Source of the DNA: an uncultured Pirellula sp.
GTDB lineage: Bacteria; Planctomycetota; Planctomycetia; Pirellulales; Pirellulaceae
Assembly (NCBI GenBank): GCA_903892355.1
Contig: CAITIE010000091.1
Coordinates: 124,001 to 188,000, forward strand
DNA length: 64,000 nucleotides
Reading direction: 5' to 3'
Of the stretch, positions 1 through 8,071 are shown piece by piece; the first letter of the stretch is position 1; each line of letters opens with the position of its first letter. Both the position numbers and the translations under genes were made by a program. The notes beneath the pieces were generated by a model, which made no database searches, was not told where the DNA came from, and was given only the letters and a program-made list of their open reading frames with translations.

Positions 1-272
1 TCCGAAGACGTGAACACTCGTTCAATCCGTTCGACCCCTTCCGCGTCATAGCTCGACAGGAGCAATTCGTTCTCGCTGCGCGTTTCAGCCCGGCGCCGAA
101 CAACAACGGTGACCGTCTCAATCCCACGACGCTGAAGCTCGTCCCGGACTTCTTGAGTGAAGACACTCCCGGCCTGGAGAAGAATCAAACCGGACTGATC
201 GACCAAGTCAAAATTGACTTTGGTCCCCACGGTCACATCGCTCGTTCGGATCAGTAGTTTTTGGCTATTCAC
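1..272 (-). CDS. Hypothetical protein, N-terminal part (runs off the left edge)
   Basis: An open frame on the minus strand enters from the left edge and starts near 272. The visible 90 residues include TVGTKVNFDLVDQSG and a stretch reading LLLQAGSVFTQEVRDEL, with normal codon use and no stop. It begins 14 bp after the stop of the metallophosphoesterase gene, so it is probably the next gene in that transcription unit. GTG at 270-272 is used here; an in-frame GTG at 282-284 is equally possible, and neither has a clear ribosome binding site. I do not recognise the family. A short domain of this look precedes output domains in some planctomycete signalling proteins, but the rest of the gene is needed to judge. 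Confidence 0.6.
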   Translation of the reverse strand, partial: MNSQKLLIRTSDVTVGTKVNFDLVDQSGLILLQAGSVFTQEVRDELQRRGIETVTVVVRRRAETRSENELLLSSYDAEGVERIERVFTSS

Positions 273-286
273 GATTGGGTTCACGC

Positions 287-1552
287 TTACGTGGATTGGT
301 ACACATTCGATCTGGGCGTACCATTTTTCGCTAACGCTGTGACGACTTCCAGAACCGTGGCCTCCGGAGTACATCCCCATCGTAGTGGATGCACTCCTGA
401 CAATCCTCGGCTCACATGCATCAAGGTCGGCGAACGATGAAAGACCCCTGAAGCATACCGACTACCGTACCAACTGGGTGCAACCAATGGTCCAATCCAT
501 GGAAATCGGATTTGCCCCCCGTGCGTGTGGCCACACAGAAGCAAATGGCATCCCCGATCTCGCCCCCACTCGAACTGGTCCGGCGAATGGGAGACCCCTA
601 ACACAAACGATGCGTGCTCCTCTGGCGCGAGTGGCTCGATCTCCGGCGAACTATGCCGCCGCAACCAAGGAAGTTCGTTACCGTAGACTTTCAGTAGCCC
701 GCGAGGTGTCCAAAGCTTCAAATCCAAGGCTCCGGCATCGAACCAACCCATCTCGCACAGCCCGATGCGCACATCATCGACGAGACCATATGCGCGATCG
801 TGATTTCCAAGAACAAAGATTTTCGGTATCGCGGGATCGAGCTCCCCAAATACGGGGCTCAGTAGCCCCATGGCATGCTTGTAATCGACGATGTCCCCGG
901 AGACGACCAATACGTCGATCCCTTGAGCCATCACCCATTCAACGGCGGTACGATAGAAGTCCGCGGTCAGCTGACCCGTCAAATGAATGTCAGAGAGATG
1001 CCCAATGCGCATTCCGGAAAAATCCTCGGGCAAACGCTCAATCATCAATTGCTTGATATTTCGCTCGACGCTTAGTATTTCGTTTAACGGAAGCTTAAGG
1101 CATTGCCTGGTCAAACTCCCTGAAACCCATGTTGGGTTTTCCCGATGCATGGGGGGATCGACATGCCTCTGAAGGACTCGAAATCGATGCTTGGCAATGG
1201 AGAAAGCTGGTCGATGCGCCAACCAGATCGGTCCGAAAACCACTGTAAAAACCAAAACAACAGTCCCGTAAATCTTCGTTGGATAGGTTGTTGCATCCCA
1301 AAGGGAGCGTTTGAGGAAGGCAGCTGACCACTCGGAGAACCCCGTGCCAGAGTCGCCCGAACGGAACTCCAGATACACGAGTGCTATCGGAATCACCGCG
1401 CAAGCCAACACAATGCATTTTTCGATCCGTTTGATCGTTCGACGATGCAATCCGGTCGCATTGATGCGGTTGTAGAGCCAAACCCACAAACCGACGTGGC
1501 CGACGGTGAGTAGCAAGACCAATAGAGTGCGAGAAACGATCGCAAAGGTCAA
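287..1552 (-). CDS. Membrane-anchored metallophosphoesterase (YkuE/YaeI-like)
   Basis: This 421-residue protein has about three hydrophobic segments in the first 115 residues (near 8-27, 46-62 and 96-112) and a calcineurin-type phosphoesterase domain from about 182. The metal-binding motifs appear in order: GHLSDIHL (185-191), SGDIVD (218-223), GNHD (249-252) and CGHTHGGQ (340-347). The family hydrolyses phosphomonoesters or diesters with a two-metal centre; YkuE-like members act at the membrane and some cleave UDP-diacylglucosamine-like lipids, but the substrate here cannot be read from sequence. The first histidine after GNHD (SHSPD, 321-325) replaces the more usual AHxPD. It is followed at 14 bp by another minus-strand gene and preceded by a sensor-like protein 59 bp upstream. 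Confidence 0.85.
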   Translation of the reverse strand: MTFAIVSRTLLVLLLTVGHVGLWVWLYNRINATGLHRRTIKRIEKCIVLACAVIPIALVYLEFRSGDSGTGFSEWSAAFLKRSLWDATTYPTKIYGTVVLVFTVVFGPIWLAHRPAFSIAKHRFRVLQRHVDPPMHRENPTWVSGSLTRQCLKLPLNEILSVERNIKQLMIERLPEDFSGMRIGHLSDIHLTGQLTADFYRTAVEWVMAQGIDVLVVSGDIVDYKHAMGLLSPVFGELDPAIPKIFVLGNHDRAYGLVDDVRIGLCEMGWFDAGALDLKLWTPRGLLKVYGNELPWLRRHSSPEIEPLAPEEHASFVLGVSHSPDQFEWGRDRGCHLLLCGHTHGGQIRFPWIGPLVAPSWYGSRYASGVFHRSPTLMHVSRGLSGVHPLRWGCTPEATVLEVVTALAKNGTPRSNVYQST

Positions 1553-1611
1553 AGCCGTATCATCCTTGATGAAGTGATGCGATGGTTGAGAGGAATCGCA
1601 ATTCCAACTCG

Positions 1612-3219
1612 CTAATCCGGATCGCTACCAGGGCGATAATCGATCAGCGTCTCGGTAACGCTGAGGAGTTGGTCCAAGCGAAAGGGCTTGTACAAGATCG
1701 CTTTGCGGTGCAATCCAGCTTGTCTCGCTTTTACGATGGAATGCCCCGGGTCATATCCAAATCCGGTCATGAGCGCCATAGGAACGACATCCATAAGCTT
1801 TTGGAGCCGAACCATGAGCTGGTATCCGGAATAATCGGGAAGTTTGATGTCGGTGATGATCACATCGTAATGCTCATCGCCGCAATTCTTGACCATCGAA
1901 ACCGCTTGATCACCACAGTGTGCGGTCTCGACGGTGCACCCATAGCGTTCGAGCAACGTATGCGCGTCGTTGCGAACGCTTTCATCAGGATCGACCACGA
2001 GAATTCGCCGACCGATCAGCTTTGCATGACTGTCCGCACCACCACCGACCGGGCTGACATCAGTGGGAGCCAAGGTTTGGCCGATCTCTTGGATCGATTT
2101 CTTGATGCTGCGAGCCTTGCTTAAAACCCCTCGGAGGCGACTTACCGTCTCGGTATCGTGACCGATGTACTTCTCCATCAGGTAGACCGCATCCAATAAT
2201 AAATCGTCAAGAGGCAATGCGACGGCAGCATGGATCGCTTCACAGCTTTGCTGCGCGGCGTTGGTCCGCTGTGCGACCAGCAATTCAAGAGTGTTGAGGG
2301 CAACTGCGACATCCCGAGCGAAAATCTCAAGGAACTGCTGATCGCTTTCGGAAAAGGCATTCAGCTTTGGACTCTCGACATTGATCGTCCCGATGACTTC
2401 CTCGTGGAGCAGGATCGGAACGGTGAGTGAACTCCGGGCTCCTTTGAACGCCTCGAGATACATCGGATCGACCGTGGTATCACGGCAAAGGTAACTAACC
2501 CCGTTCGCGGCCACCCAACCCGTCACCCCATTGCCTTGCGGGCTAGCCATCAAGCGACGATCGGCTGCTGCTTGGTCAATTCCAACCGAAAGAAGAGGTA
2601 TCAAATTCCCCGTGGACTGCTCCAATAGCCGAATCTCGATGACGTCGACGTTAAGTAGATCCTGGGTGTAATGCCGGATATTGTCCTTGAGGAGTTCGAT
2701 GCGTTGCTCGACATCCATGGCAAAAATTTCATCAGGCTTTAGATCCGTCAGTTTGGCTCCAGCTTGGTGAATCGCTGCCAGTTTCTGCTCTTGAAGCACC
2801 TCGTCGGTGATATCGCTGATCGTGACGACGATGCGATCCCGTTGGGCTTTAGGGAAGTTTTGATTCACCGGATTGGACTGGATGCGAGCGAGTTCCGCAT
2901 TATCGAGTGAGGCTGCATGGACGTAGTAATACGCGGCCTTTTTCGATTCGATGGTGCCATCGGTTTTAAGAGTCGCCCCCGATTTCCTCCCGGATGAGAT
3001 GCACGCTTGAAGTGGGCATTTCCCAACCCCTTGGATCTCCGGATTGCCGAGGGCCGAATAAAAATCCTCGCCCGTTCTGTCTACGCCCCCGAACCAATCA
3101 TTAAAGCACTGGTTCGCCCAAACAATGGCGAGGTCCGGGCTCAAAACAGCCACCCCATCGGGTAAGCAGTTGAGAACATCGTCGGCTGCTATGCCTGCAA
3201 CGCTGATTTTTGCCACCAA
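1612..3219 (-). CDS. PAS-GAF-receiver signalling protein
   Basis: The protein has 535 residues. Residues 10-110 resemble a PAS sensor domain (LPDGVAVLSPDLAIVWAN), residues 165-315 a GAF domain (GVTGWVAANG, then SLTVPILLHEEVIGTINVES), and residues 405-525 a response regulator receiver with acidic pocket DPDES, phospho-acceptor Asp457 in ITDIKLPD and Lys511 in LYKPF. A helical stretch at 320-390 looks like a kinase dimerisation helix but lacks an HExxNP-type H box, and no HATPase domain is present. It is therefore not a kinase by itself; it may be a phosphorylation-controlled sensor or a scaffold receiving phosphate from an unlinked kinase. It lies 59 bp upstream of the metallophosphoesterase gene and may be cotranscribed with it. 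No output DNA-binding domain is seen. Confidence 0.8.
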   Translation of the reverse strand: MVAKISVAGIAADDVLNCLPDGVAVLSPDLAIVWANQCFNDWFGGVDRTGEDFYSALGNPEIQGVGKCPLQACISSGRKSGATLKTDGTIESKKAAYYYVHAASLDNAELARIQSNPVNQNFPKAQRDRIVVTISDITDEVLQEQKLAAIHQAGAKLTDLKPDEIFAMDVEQRIELLKDNIRHYTQDLLNVDVIEIRLLEQSTGNLIPLLSVGIDQAAADRRLMASPQGNGVTGWVAANGVSYLCRDTTVDPMYLEAFKGARSSLTVPILLHEEVIGTINVESPKLNAFSESDQQFLEIFARDVAVALNTLELLVAQRTNAAQQSCEAIHAAVALPLDDLLLDAVYLMEKYIGHDTETVSRLRGVLSKARSIKKSIQEIGQTLAPTDVSPVGGGADSHAKLIGRRILVVDPDESVRNDAHTLLERYGCTVETAHCGDQAVSMVKNCGDEHYDVIITDIKLPDYSGYQLMVRLQKLMDVVPMALMTGFGYDPGHSIVKARQAGLHRKAILYKPFRLDQLLSVTETLIDYRPGSDPD

Positions 3220-3442
3220 AACCTCCCGACCCCATTCCTTGCTACCCGGCGAACAAGCACTTCAAATCCGGGAACGCCATGCGAGTCATTTTTGCACTTC
3301 GCCGCGACACCATATATCTCTGAGTTAAATATAGGTGACAAACCAAATGGTTCAACCGTTTCATGGTTGAGAACCCACGGCGTTATCTTAAAACACGGCG
3401 AAACCTTAAAAAAAACGATGCTTTGATTCCGACGCTGATGAC

Positions 3443-4522
3443 TTAGAGATACTGCTGCATCCCAAGTTCCGTCAATTGCTTGACCACTTCGCGAACTCGC
3501 TCTTCCTCCGATTTCGGGGCCACCAGCGTCGCATCGGGCGTATGCACAACAATGGTGTCATTCATTCCGATCGTAACGACCAAGTGATCGGACTCTGTAC
3601 GAACAATCATGTTGGTCGACTCGATCCCCAGAAAGGGCCCCTCCGTGGCATTTCCACTCGCATCAGGAGTGATCAATCGCGCGATCGCTTGCCAACTACC
3701 AACGTCATCCCAACTGAATGGAGCTTCCACAACCGCCACGTTCGAATAACGCTCCATCACAGCAAAGTCGATCGACTTGCCCTTAATGGGCTCAAAGTGC
3801 TCAACAAAGCTCCGTTGGAAGTGTGGCGTTCCAATCGAAGCAGCGATCTTCTGGATCGCTTCGTAGATCTCTGGTTCAAACCGCTCGAGCGCATCGAGGA
3901 TCGTTTTTGCCTTCCAAAGGAAGATCCCGCTGTTCCAGTAGAACGAACCCGCGCTCAAATACCCCTCGGCAGTCGCTCGATCGGGCTTTTCCCGGAACCG
4001 TTCCACCGTGAACGCTGCAATGCCTGGCTCCGAAGGGAGCGGATTCCCTCGCTGGATATACCCAAACGATTCGGCGGGATAACTGGGACGAATACCAAAG
4101 GTAACAATCCTTTCAGGATCATCCTGAATCAGTTTCACTCCAGCCCGGATCGCCCGATGAAATTCGGCTTTTGGCTCGATCACGTGGTCCGACGGCATGA
4201 CGATCATGATGCCATCGGCGTCGGCCGCCATCACCAACGATGCCGCGACACCAATACACGGGGCCGTGTCCCGCTTGAACGGCTCGCCGATGATATGCTC
4301 GAGAGGGAGGTTTGGAAGCTGGCTCACGACCGCCTCCGAAAGCTGCTGGTTGGTCGCCACGAGGACTTGTTCGCTGGAAACGAGTCCGGCGAGCCGATCG
4401 AAGGTGGTTTGCAGCATGGAACGTGGCCCCCCCATCCGCAGCAATTGCTTGGGCTTGATCTGTCGACTCGCTGGCCAGAATCGTGTTCCTGATCCTCCGG
4501 CCATGATTACCGCATGAAGCAT
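3443..4522 (-). CDS. manC: Mannose-1-phosphate guanylyltransferase
   Basis: The enzyme makes GDP-mannose from mannose-1-phosphate and GTP in the cytosol, feeding glycans and surface polysaccharide. The N-terminal nucleotidyltransferase signature AGGSGTRFWPASR with KPKQ is present, followed by FGYIQRG, FREKPD, SFYWNSGIFLW and FSWDDVGSWQA, all typical of ManC/AlgA. At about 359 residues it lacks the C-terminal phosphomannose isomerase domain of bifunctional AlgA (about 480 residues), so it is the monofunctional form. ATG at 4522 is preferred over the in-frame TTG at 4540 because GGGAG lies 11 nt before it. It follows the UDP-sugar pyrophosphorylase gene on the same strand, suggesting a nucleotide-sugar operon. 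Other sugar-1-phosphate guanylyltransferases of this family cannot be excluded. Confidence 0.9.
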   Translation of the reverse strand: MLHAVIMAGGSGTRFWPASRQIKPKQLLRMGGPRSMLQTTFDRLAGLVSSEQVLVATNQQLSEAVVSQLPNLPLEHIIGEPFKRDTAPCIGVAASLVMAADADGIMIVMPSDHVIEPKAEFHRAIRAGVKLIQDDPERIVTFGIRPSYPAESFGYIQRGNPLPSEPGIAAFTVERFREKPDRATAEGYLSAGSFYWNSGIFLWKAKTILDALERFEPEIYEAIQKIAASIGTPHFQRSFVEHFEPIKGKSIDFAVMERYSNVAVVEAPFSWDDVGSWQAIARLITPDASGNATEGPFLGIESTNMIVRTESDHLVVTIGMNDTIVVHTPDATLVAPKSEEERVREVVKQLTELGMQQYL

Positions 4523-4562
4523 TGCCGTGTTGTCTCCCAACTAAAAATTGAGCAATCGATGG

Positions 4563-5984
4563 TTAAGCAAAATAGGTATCGGCTACGACGTTCGCCGGAG
4601 CTGTTATTTTTTGGCACACTTCCTCAGGATCCCACGCCCACATCGGATTGATTTCGACCTGAACCCCTGATTTTACGATAACCCCTGCATCCGCGAGCCA
4701 CTTCGCATGCAGGCTGGAGATCGCTTGTTTCGTGGCTGATGGTGTATCGGTCGGCGCCCCATCCGCGTTTTTCACGGGTGCGAATACTTGGCTCGCATCT
4801 CCTTCAATCACTAGTGTCCGCTCTGCCATCGGCAGCAAATCGAACACAAACCGCTCGAACTTGATGGCATTCGGCTTCGATGGCTTTTGCAACTCCCCAG
4901 ATTCATCGACGAAGGGAACACCTTTGAGGGCGCGGTGGAATGGCAAACCACCGGCGCTCGCCGCTGTCCCCTCAAGAAACTCTAGGTCAAAGACATGCAC
5001 GGCGATATTCCCCGCCCATAACTTCAAGGACCCATCCGGATTCGTTTGCTCTGCGGCCGCATCGGGCAAATCGCTGTATTCGATAATCTGAGTCTTGCCA
5101 TCGATAGACACCACGTTGCCGACTCGTTCCTTCGCAAAGCGCTTAGCGACGACTTGCGTGGTCATTTGGGAGCCCGCTAAACGATGGTAGCCGACCATGG
5201 TTGGATCGCATGCAGTCACCATCGGATTGTCGACCTGGGCGTAGAAAAACTGCTCCACGCCACGCTGTTTGGCCATCGCAATCGCGCCGCTCCGGGCTAG
5301 CGCAGCGACGATACCTCCATGACCATCCGGGCTAAGGGCCAATCGACTCGGGGATTCCATCAGGATACGACCATGGGTGGCATCGATGGCTGGCATTGTG
5401 CCTTGCTGGAACAAAAAAAGCTCATCTGTTCGAAGGCCGAGATTCTCATGTTCGGCAAAATACGCTTCGGTGGGGGCATGGGTGGATGGCCCGGTCATGA
5501 TCCACAGCGGGATGGAAACTCCAAACCGCCGCATGGCTCCCTTCAAAGAATCGATATGCATCTCGAATAGAGTTCGACCTGAGACAGGTCCGATCGGATA
5601 CATCCCCTTCGGCAAATCGAACCCGAGCCTAGTCCCTTGACCACCCGCGACCAAGATCATTGCGACTTTGCCATCCGCGAGGGCCCGAGTCCCTTCTTCA
5701 TAAGCATCCCTCGCCGAGATCCCTCGGTAAAGTTGGCCCAAGCGAACGGCATCTGGCGGTTCCGCTCGCGCGGATAGTGCAACCCAATCATCGGGGCTAC
5801 CCTCTGGGCTAACCTCAGCCTGTGCGTTTGGAGACAACCCCCGAAGCAGTTCAAAATCCAACGTTCGAATCTGCTTATCCAACTCTTCACGTTCGCCCGG
5901 AGTCAAACGCTCCCAGTGCTTGAGCAAGTACTCGTGCCCTGCATCTCCGCAGATTTCGCTCAAACTTTCCCTGGGGCTGGGCAT
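4563..5984 (-). CDS. UDP-sugar pyrophosphorylase, UDPGP family (eukaryotic UAP1-like)
   Basis: This 473-residue protein belongs to the UDPGP family that joins UTP and a sugar-1-phosphate. The nucleotide-binding signature LVAGGQGTRLG (about 112-122) is followed by KGMYPIGP, and further family motifs include YAQVDNPM, GNVVSIDGK, IIEYSDLP and GNIAVHVF. Its architecture resembles eukaryotic UDP-N-acetylglucosamine/UDP-glucose pyrophosphorylases rather than bacterial GalU or GlmU, a form common in planctomycetes. The sugar specificity (GlcNAc-1-P versus Glc-1-P) cannot be decided here. ATG 5984 directly follows an in-frame GTG at 5987, with AGGGA a few bases upstream. It lies about 40 bp before manC on the same strand, so both nucleotide-sugar activations are probably cotranscribed. 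Confidence 0.85.
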   Translation of the reverse strand: MPSPRESLSEICGDAGHEYLLKHWERLTPGEREELDKQIRTLDFELLRGLSPNAQAEVSPEGSPDDWVALSARAEPPDAVRLGQLYRGISARDAYEEGTRALADGKVAMILVAGGQGTRLGFDLPKGMYPIGPVSGRTLFEMHIDSLKGAMRRFGVSIPLWIMTGPSTHAPTEAYFAEHENLGLRTDELFLFQQGTMPAIDATHGRILMESPSRLALSPDGHGGIVAALARSGAIAMAKQRGVEQFFYAQVDNPMVTACDPTMVGYHRLAGSQMTTQVVAKRFAKERVGNVVSIDGKTQIIEYSDLPDAAAEQTNPDGSLKLWAGNIAVHVFDLEFLEGTAASAGGLPFHRALKGVPFVDESGELQKPSKPNAIKFERFVFDLLPMAERTLVIEGDASQVFAPVKNADGAPTDTPSATKQAISSLHAKWLADAGVIVKSGVQVEINPMWAWDPEEVCQKITAPANVVADTYFA

Positions 5985-6025
5985 CACAAGTCCCTTTCCA
6001 TGGCTTGGAACGGCTATTTAAACCC

Positions 6026-6757
6026 CTACTTAACGTCGAGCAATTCAACTTCGAACGTCAAAAGTTCGTTCGATCCGATGTCTGGTGGAGAGCCTTGCTC
6101 GCCGTAGGCCAATCCTGGCGGAATGAAGAGGATCCACTTATCGCCAACCTTCATCCGTTGCAGGGCCTCAGTCCAGCCTGCGATAACTCCGTTAACAGGA
6201 AACTCGATTGGCTCATTGCGTTTGATCGAGCTATCGAAAACGGTCCCATCGAGCAACTTACCTTCGTAATGAACCTTGACCGTGCTGGTCAACGTCGGTG
6301 TCTTGCCTTTTCCTGCCTTGACCACGCGATACTGAAGCCCAGACTTGGTTGTCTGAACCCCTTCAGCTTCCTTGTTGGTCTTCAAGAACTCGTTGGCTTT
6401 CTCCATGTTCTTTCGTCCCGATTCAATCATCTTCTTCTGAATCCGCTCTTGGAGCGACATGAAGGCGGCTTTGAGCTGCTCGTCGTTGAGCTTTGCCTTC
6501 TTGGTCAATGCGTCGATGAAGCCATCGGCGAACTCTTTGCTGTCGAAGTCCTTGTCGTCGAGCCCTGCTCCCGACATGTCCTTGCCAACCTTCCATCCCA
6601 ATGCGTAACTTTTCGCGTCTTTCAATCCCGTGTTCCCTTGGTCGAGTGTGACGACTCGCGGAGCATCTTGTGCCAAGGCGGAAGCCCCGGAGAACACAAG
6701 CCCGATCGCCGCCATCGCTTGGAAGCAAACTAATACCTTAAGGTTTTTGATGGTCAT
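6026..6757 (-). CDS. Exported FKBP-type peptidyl-prolyl isomerase (FkpA/Mip-like)
   Basis: The 243-residue protein starts with a signal peptide (hydrophobic core within residues 7-28, cleavage likely after ALA-Q). Residues about 45-140 form the helical FKBP_N dimerisation domain (EFADGFIDALTKKAKL, then a charged helix). Residues 150-243 form the FKBP domain with VKVHYEGKLLDGTVFDSS, VIAGWTEALQRM, IPPGLAYGEQG and LTFEVELLDV, which carry the usual proline-isomerase pocket residues. It should act as a periplasmic folding catalyst or chaperone. It lies about 40 bp upstream of the UDPGP gene on the same strand, and its start faces a divergent dehydrogenase gene across 240 bp. Confidence 0.93.
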   Translation of the reverse strand: MTIKNLKVLVCFQAMAAIGLVFSGASALAQDAPRVVTLDQGNTGLKDAKSYALGWKVGKDMSGAGLDDKDFDSKEFADGFIDALTKKAKLNDEQLKAAFMSLQERIQKKMIESGRKNMEKANEFLKTNKEAEGVQTTKSGLQYRVVKAGKGKTPTLTSTVKVHYEGKLLDGTVFDSSIKRNEPIEFPVNGVIAGWTEALQRMKVGDKWILFIPPGLAYGEQGSPPDIGSNELLTFEVELLDVK

Positions 6758-6997
6758 GTCTTTGAATGTCCTTGGATGCTGAAAATCCTGCTTGGCATCC
6801 AGAAATCAAAGGCATCGAGACCTTGCGACTCAGGATCCGCGCTCTGTTCGAGCATACTAGTGATGAAAATGGTGCCAATCGATTACAATTCGCTTGTCGC
6901 TATCCATTTGAGGATGACAAAAGACTAGCGAACGCGACGTCGAAATTATAGACCATTTGCCGTGAAAAATTCCCTTGCAAACTAGGATAAACCTCCC

Positions 6998-8035
6998 GTG
7001 AAAGCTCTTTTGCTCAGCGAAATCAAGAAGCTGGAAGTCGTTGAAATCCCAAAGCCAGAGATCGGACCCGATGATTTATTGGTTTCCGTGCGAGCTTGCG
7101 GAATCTGCGGCAGCGACATCCATGGATTCGACGGCAGCTCCGGCCGCCGCATTCCGCCCTTGGTCATGGGACACGAAGCCGCAGGGATAGTCGAAGCGGT
7201 CGGCGCTCATGTCACCAAATTTCGGATCGGCGATCGCATCACCTTCGATTCCACGGTTTCCTGCGGTAAATGCCATTTTTGCCGCTCAGGATCGATCAAT
7301 CTCTGCGAGAACCGACAAGTTCTCGGGGTGTCTTGCAAAGAATTTCGCCGCCAAGGAGCATTCGCGGAGTATGTTTCCGTCCCTCAGAACATCGCATACC
7401 ACATCCCTGAGTCGCTCCCCTTTGAACACGCCGCCATGATCGAGGCCGTATCAATCGCTGTCCACGCGACCAACCGCACACCACGATGCTTGGGTGGTTC
7501 CGTCGTGGTCGTCGGCTCAGGCATGATCGGACTGCTTTGCATCCAAACTCTCAAACTTTCCGGCTTCTCAAAAGTCATCGCCGTCGACCTCGAAGACGAA
7601 AAACTGGAATTGGCCAAAAAACTAGGAGCCACGCACACCCTCAACGCGCGAACCGCAGATCCCGTTGCAGCGATCCTCGGTTGGACCGACGGCCGAGGTG
7701 CCGATGCCGCCATGGAAGTCGTCGGAGCCAACAAACCGGTCCAAACCTGCTTCCAAGTCGTCCGACGCGGTGGCTCCGTGACCCTCGTCGGAAACCTCAC
7801 CCCTGTCGTCGAACTGCCGCTGCAAACCATCGTGACGCGGGAACTGTCCGTCTACGGCTCTTGTGCCTCCAACGGGGAAATCCCTCAATGCATCGAACTG
7901 CTAGCCAGCGGAGCCATCCAAGTCGCTCCGTTGATCACGGCCATGACAAACCTCGAAGAAACCGCCTCTTGGTTCGATCGACTCTATGCGGGTGAAAAAG
8001 GTGCCATGAAAGTCATCGTACGGCCAAACCAATAG
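6998..8035 (+). CDS. Zinc-dependent medium-chain alcohol/polyol dehydrogenase
   Basis: This 345-residue protein has the GroES-like catalytic domain and Rossmann domain of the MDR superfamily. Catalytic zinc ligands are Cys37 (GICGSDIHG), His59 and Glu60 (MGHEAAG); the structural zinc site has four cysteines at 89, 92, 95 and 103. The cofactor motif is VVVGSGMIGLL around 170-180, and the acidic end of the second strand (AVDLEDEK) favours NAD. It resembles galactitol-1-phosphate, sorbitol and threonine dehydrogenases; the substrate cannot be assigned. It stands alone, divergent from the FKBP gene and convergent with pheT. Its last codons and stop lie in a 19-bp tandem duplication (8018-8055). 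Confidence 0.85.
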   Translation: MKALLLSEIKKLEVVEIPKPEIGPDDLLVSVRACGICGSDIHGFDGSSGRRIPPLVMGHEAAGIVEAVGAHVTKFRIGDRITFDSTVSCGKCHFCRSGSINLCENRQVLGVSCKEFRRQGAFAEYVSVPQNIAYHIPESLPFEHAAMIEAVSIAVHATNRTPRCLGGSVVVVGSGMIGLLCIQTLKLSGFSKVIAVDLEDEKLELAKKLGATHTLNARTADPVAAILGWTDGRGADAAMEVVGANKPVQTCFQVVRRGGSVTLVGNLTPVVELPLQTIVTRELSVYGSCASNGEIPQCIELLASGAIQVAPLITAMTNLEETASWFDRLYAGEKGAMKVIVRPNQ

Positions 8036-8055
8036 CGTACGGCAAAACCGATAGC
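8018..8055. repeat. 19-bp tandem duplication spanning a stop codon
   Basis: Two adjacent 19-bp units (8018-8036 and 8037-8055) begin GTACGGC and end ATAGC, differing at two positions. The first unit contains the TAG stop of the dehydrogenase; the second repeats it 19 bp later in another frame. It lies in the short convergent gap before the pheT stop at 8072. Confidence 0.85.
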
Positions 8056-8071
8056 GTCGGTACCAATCCTG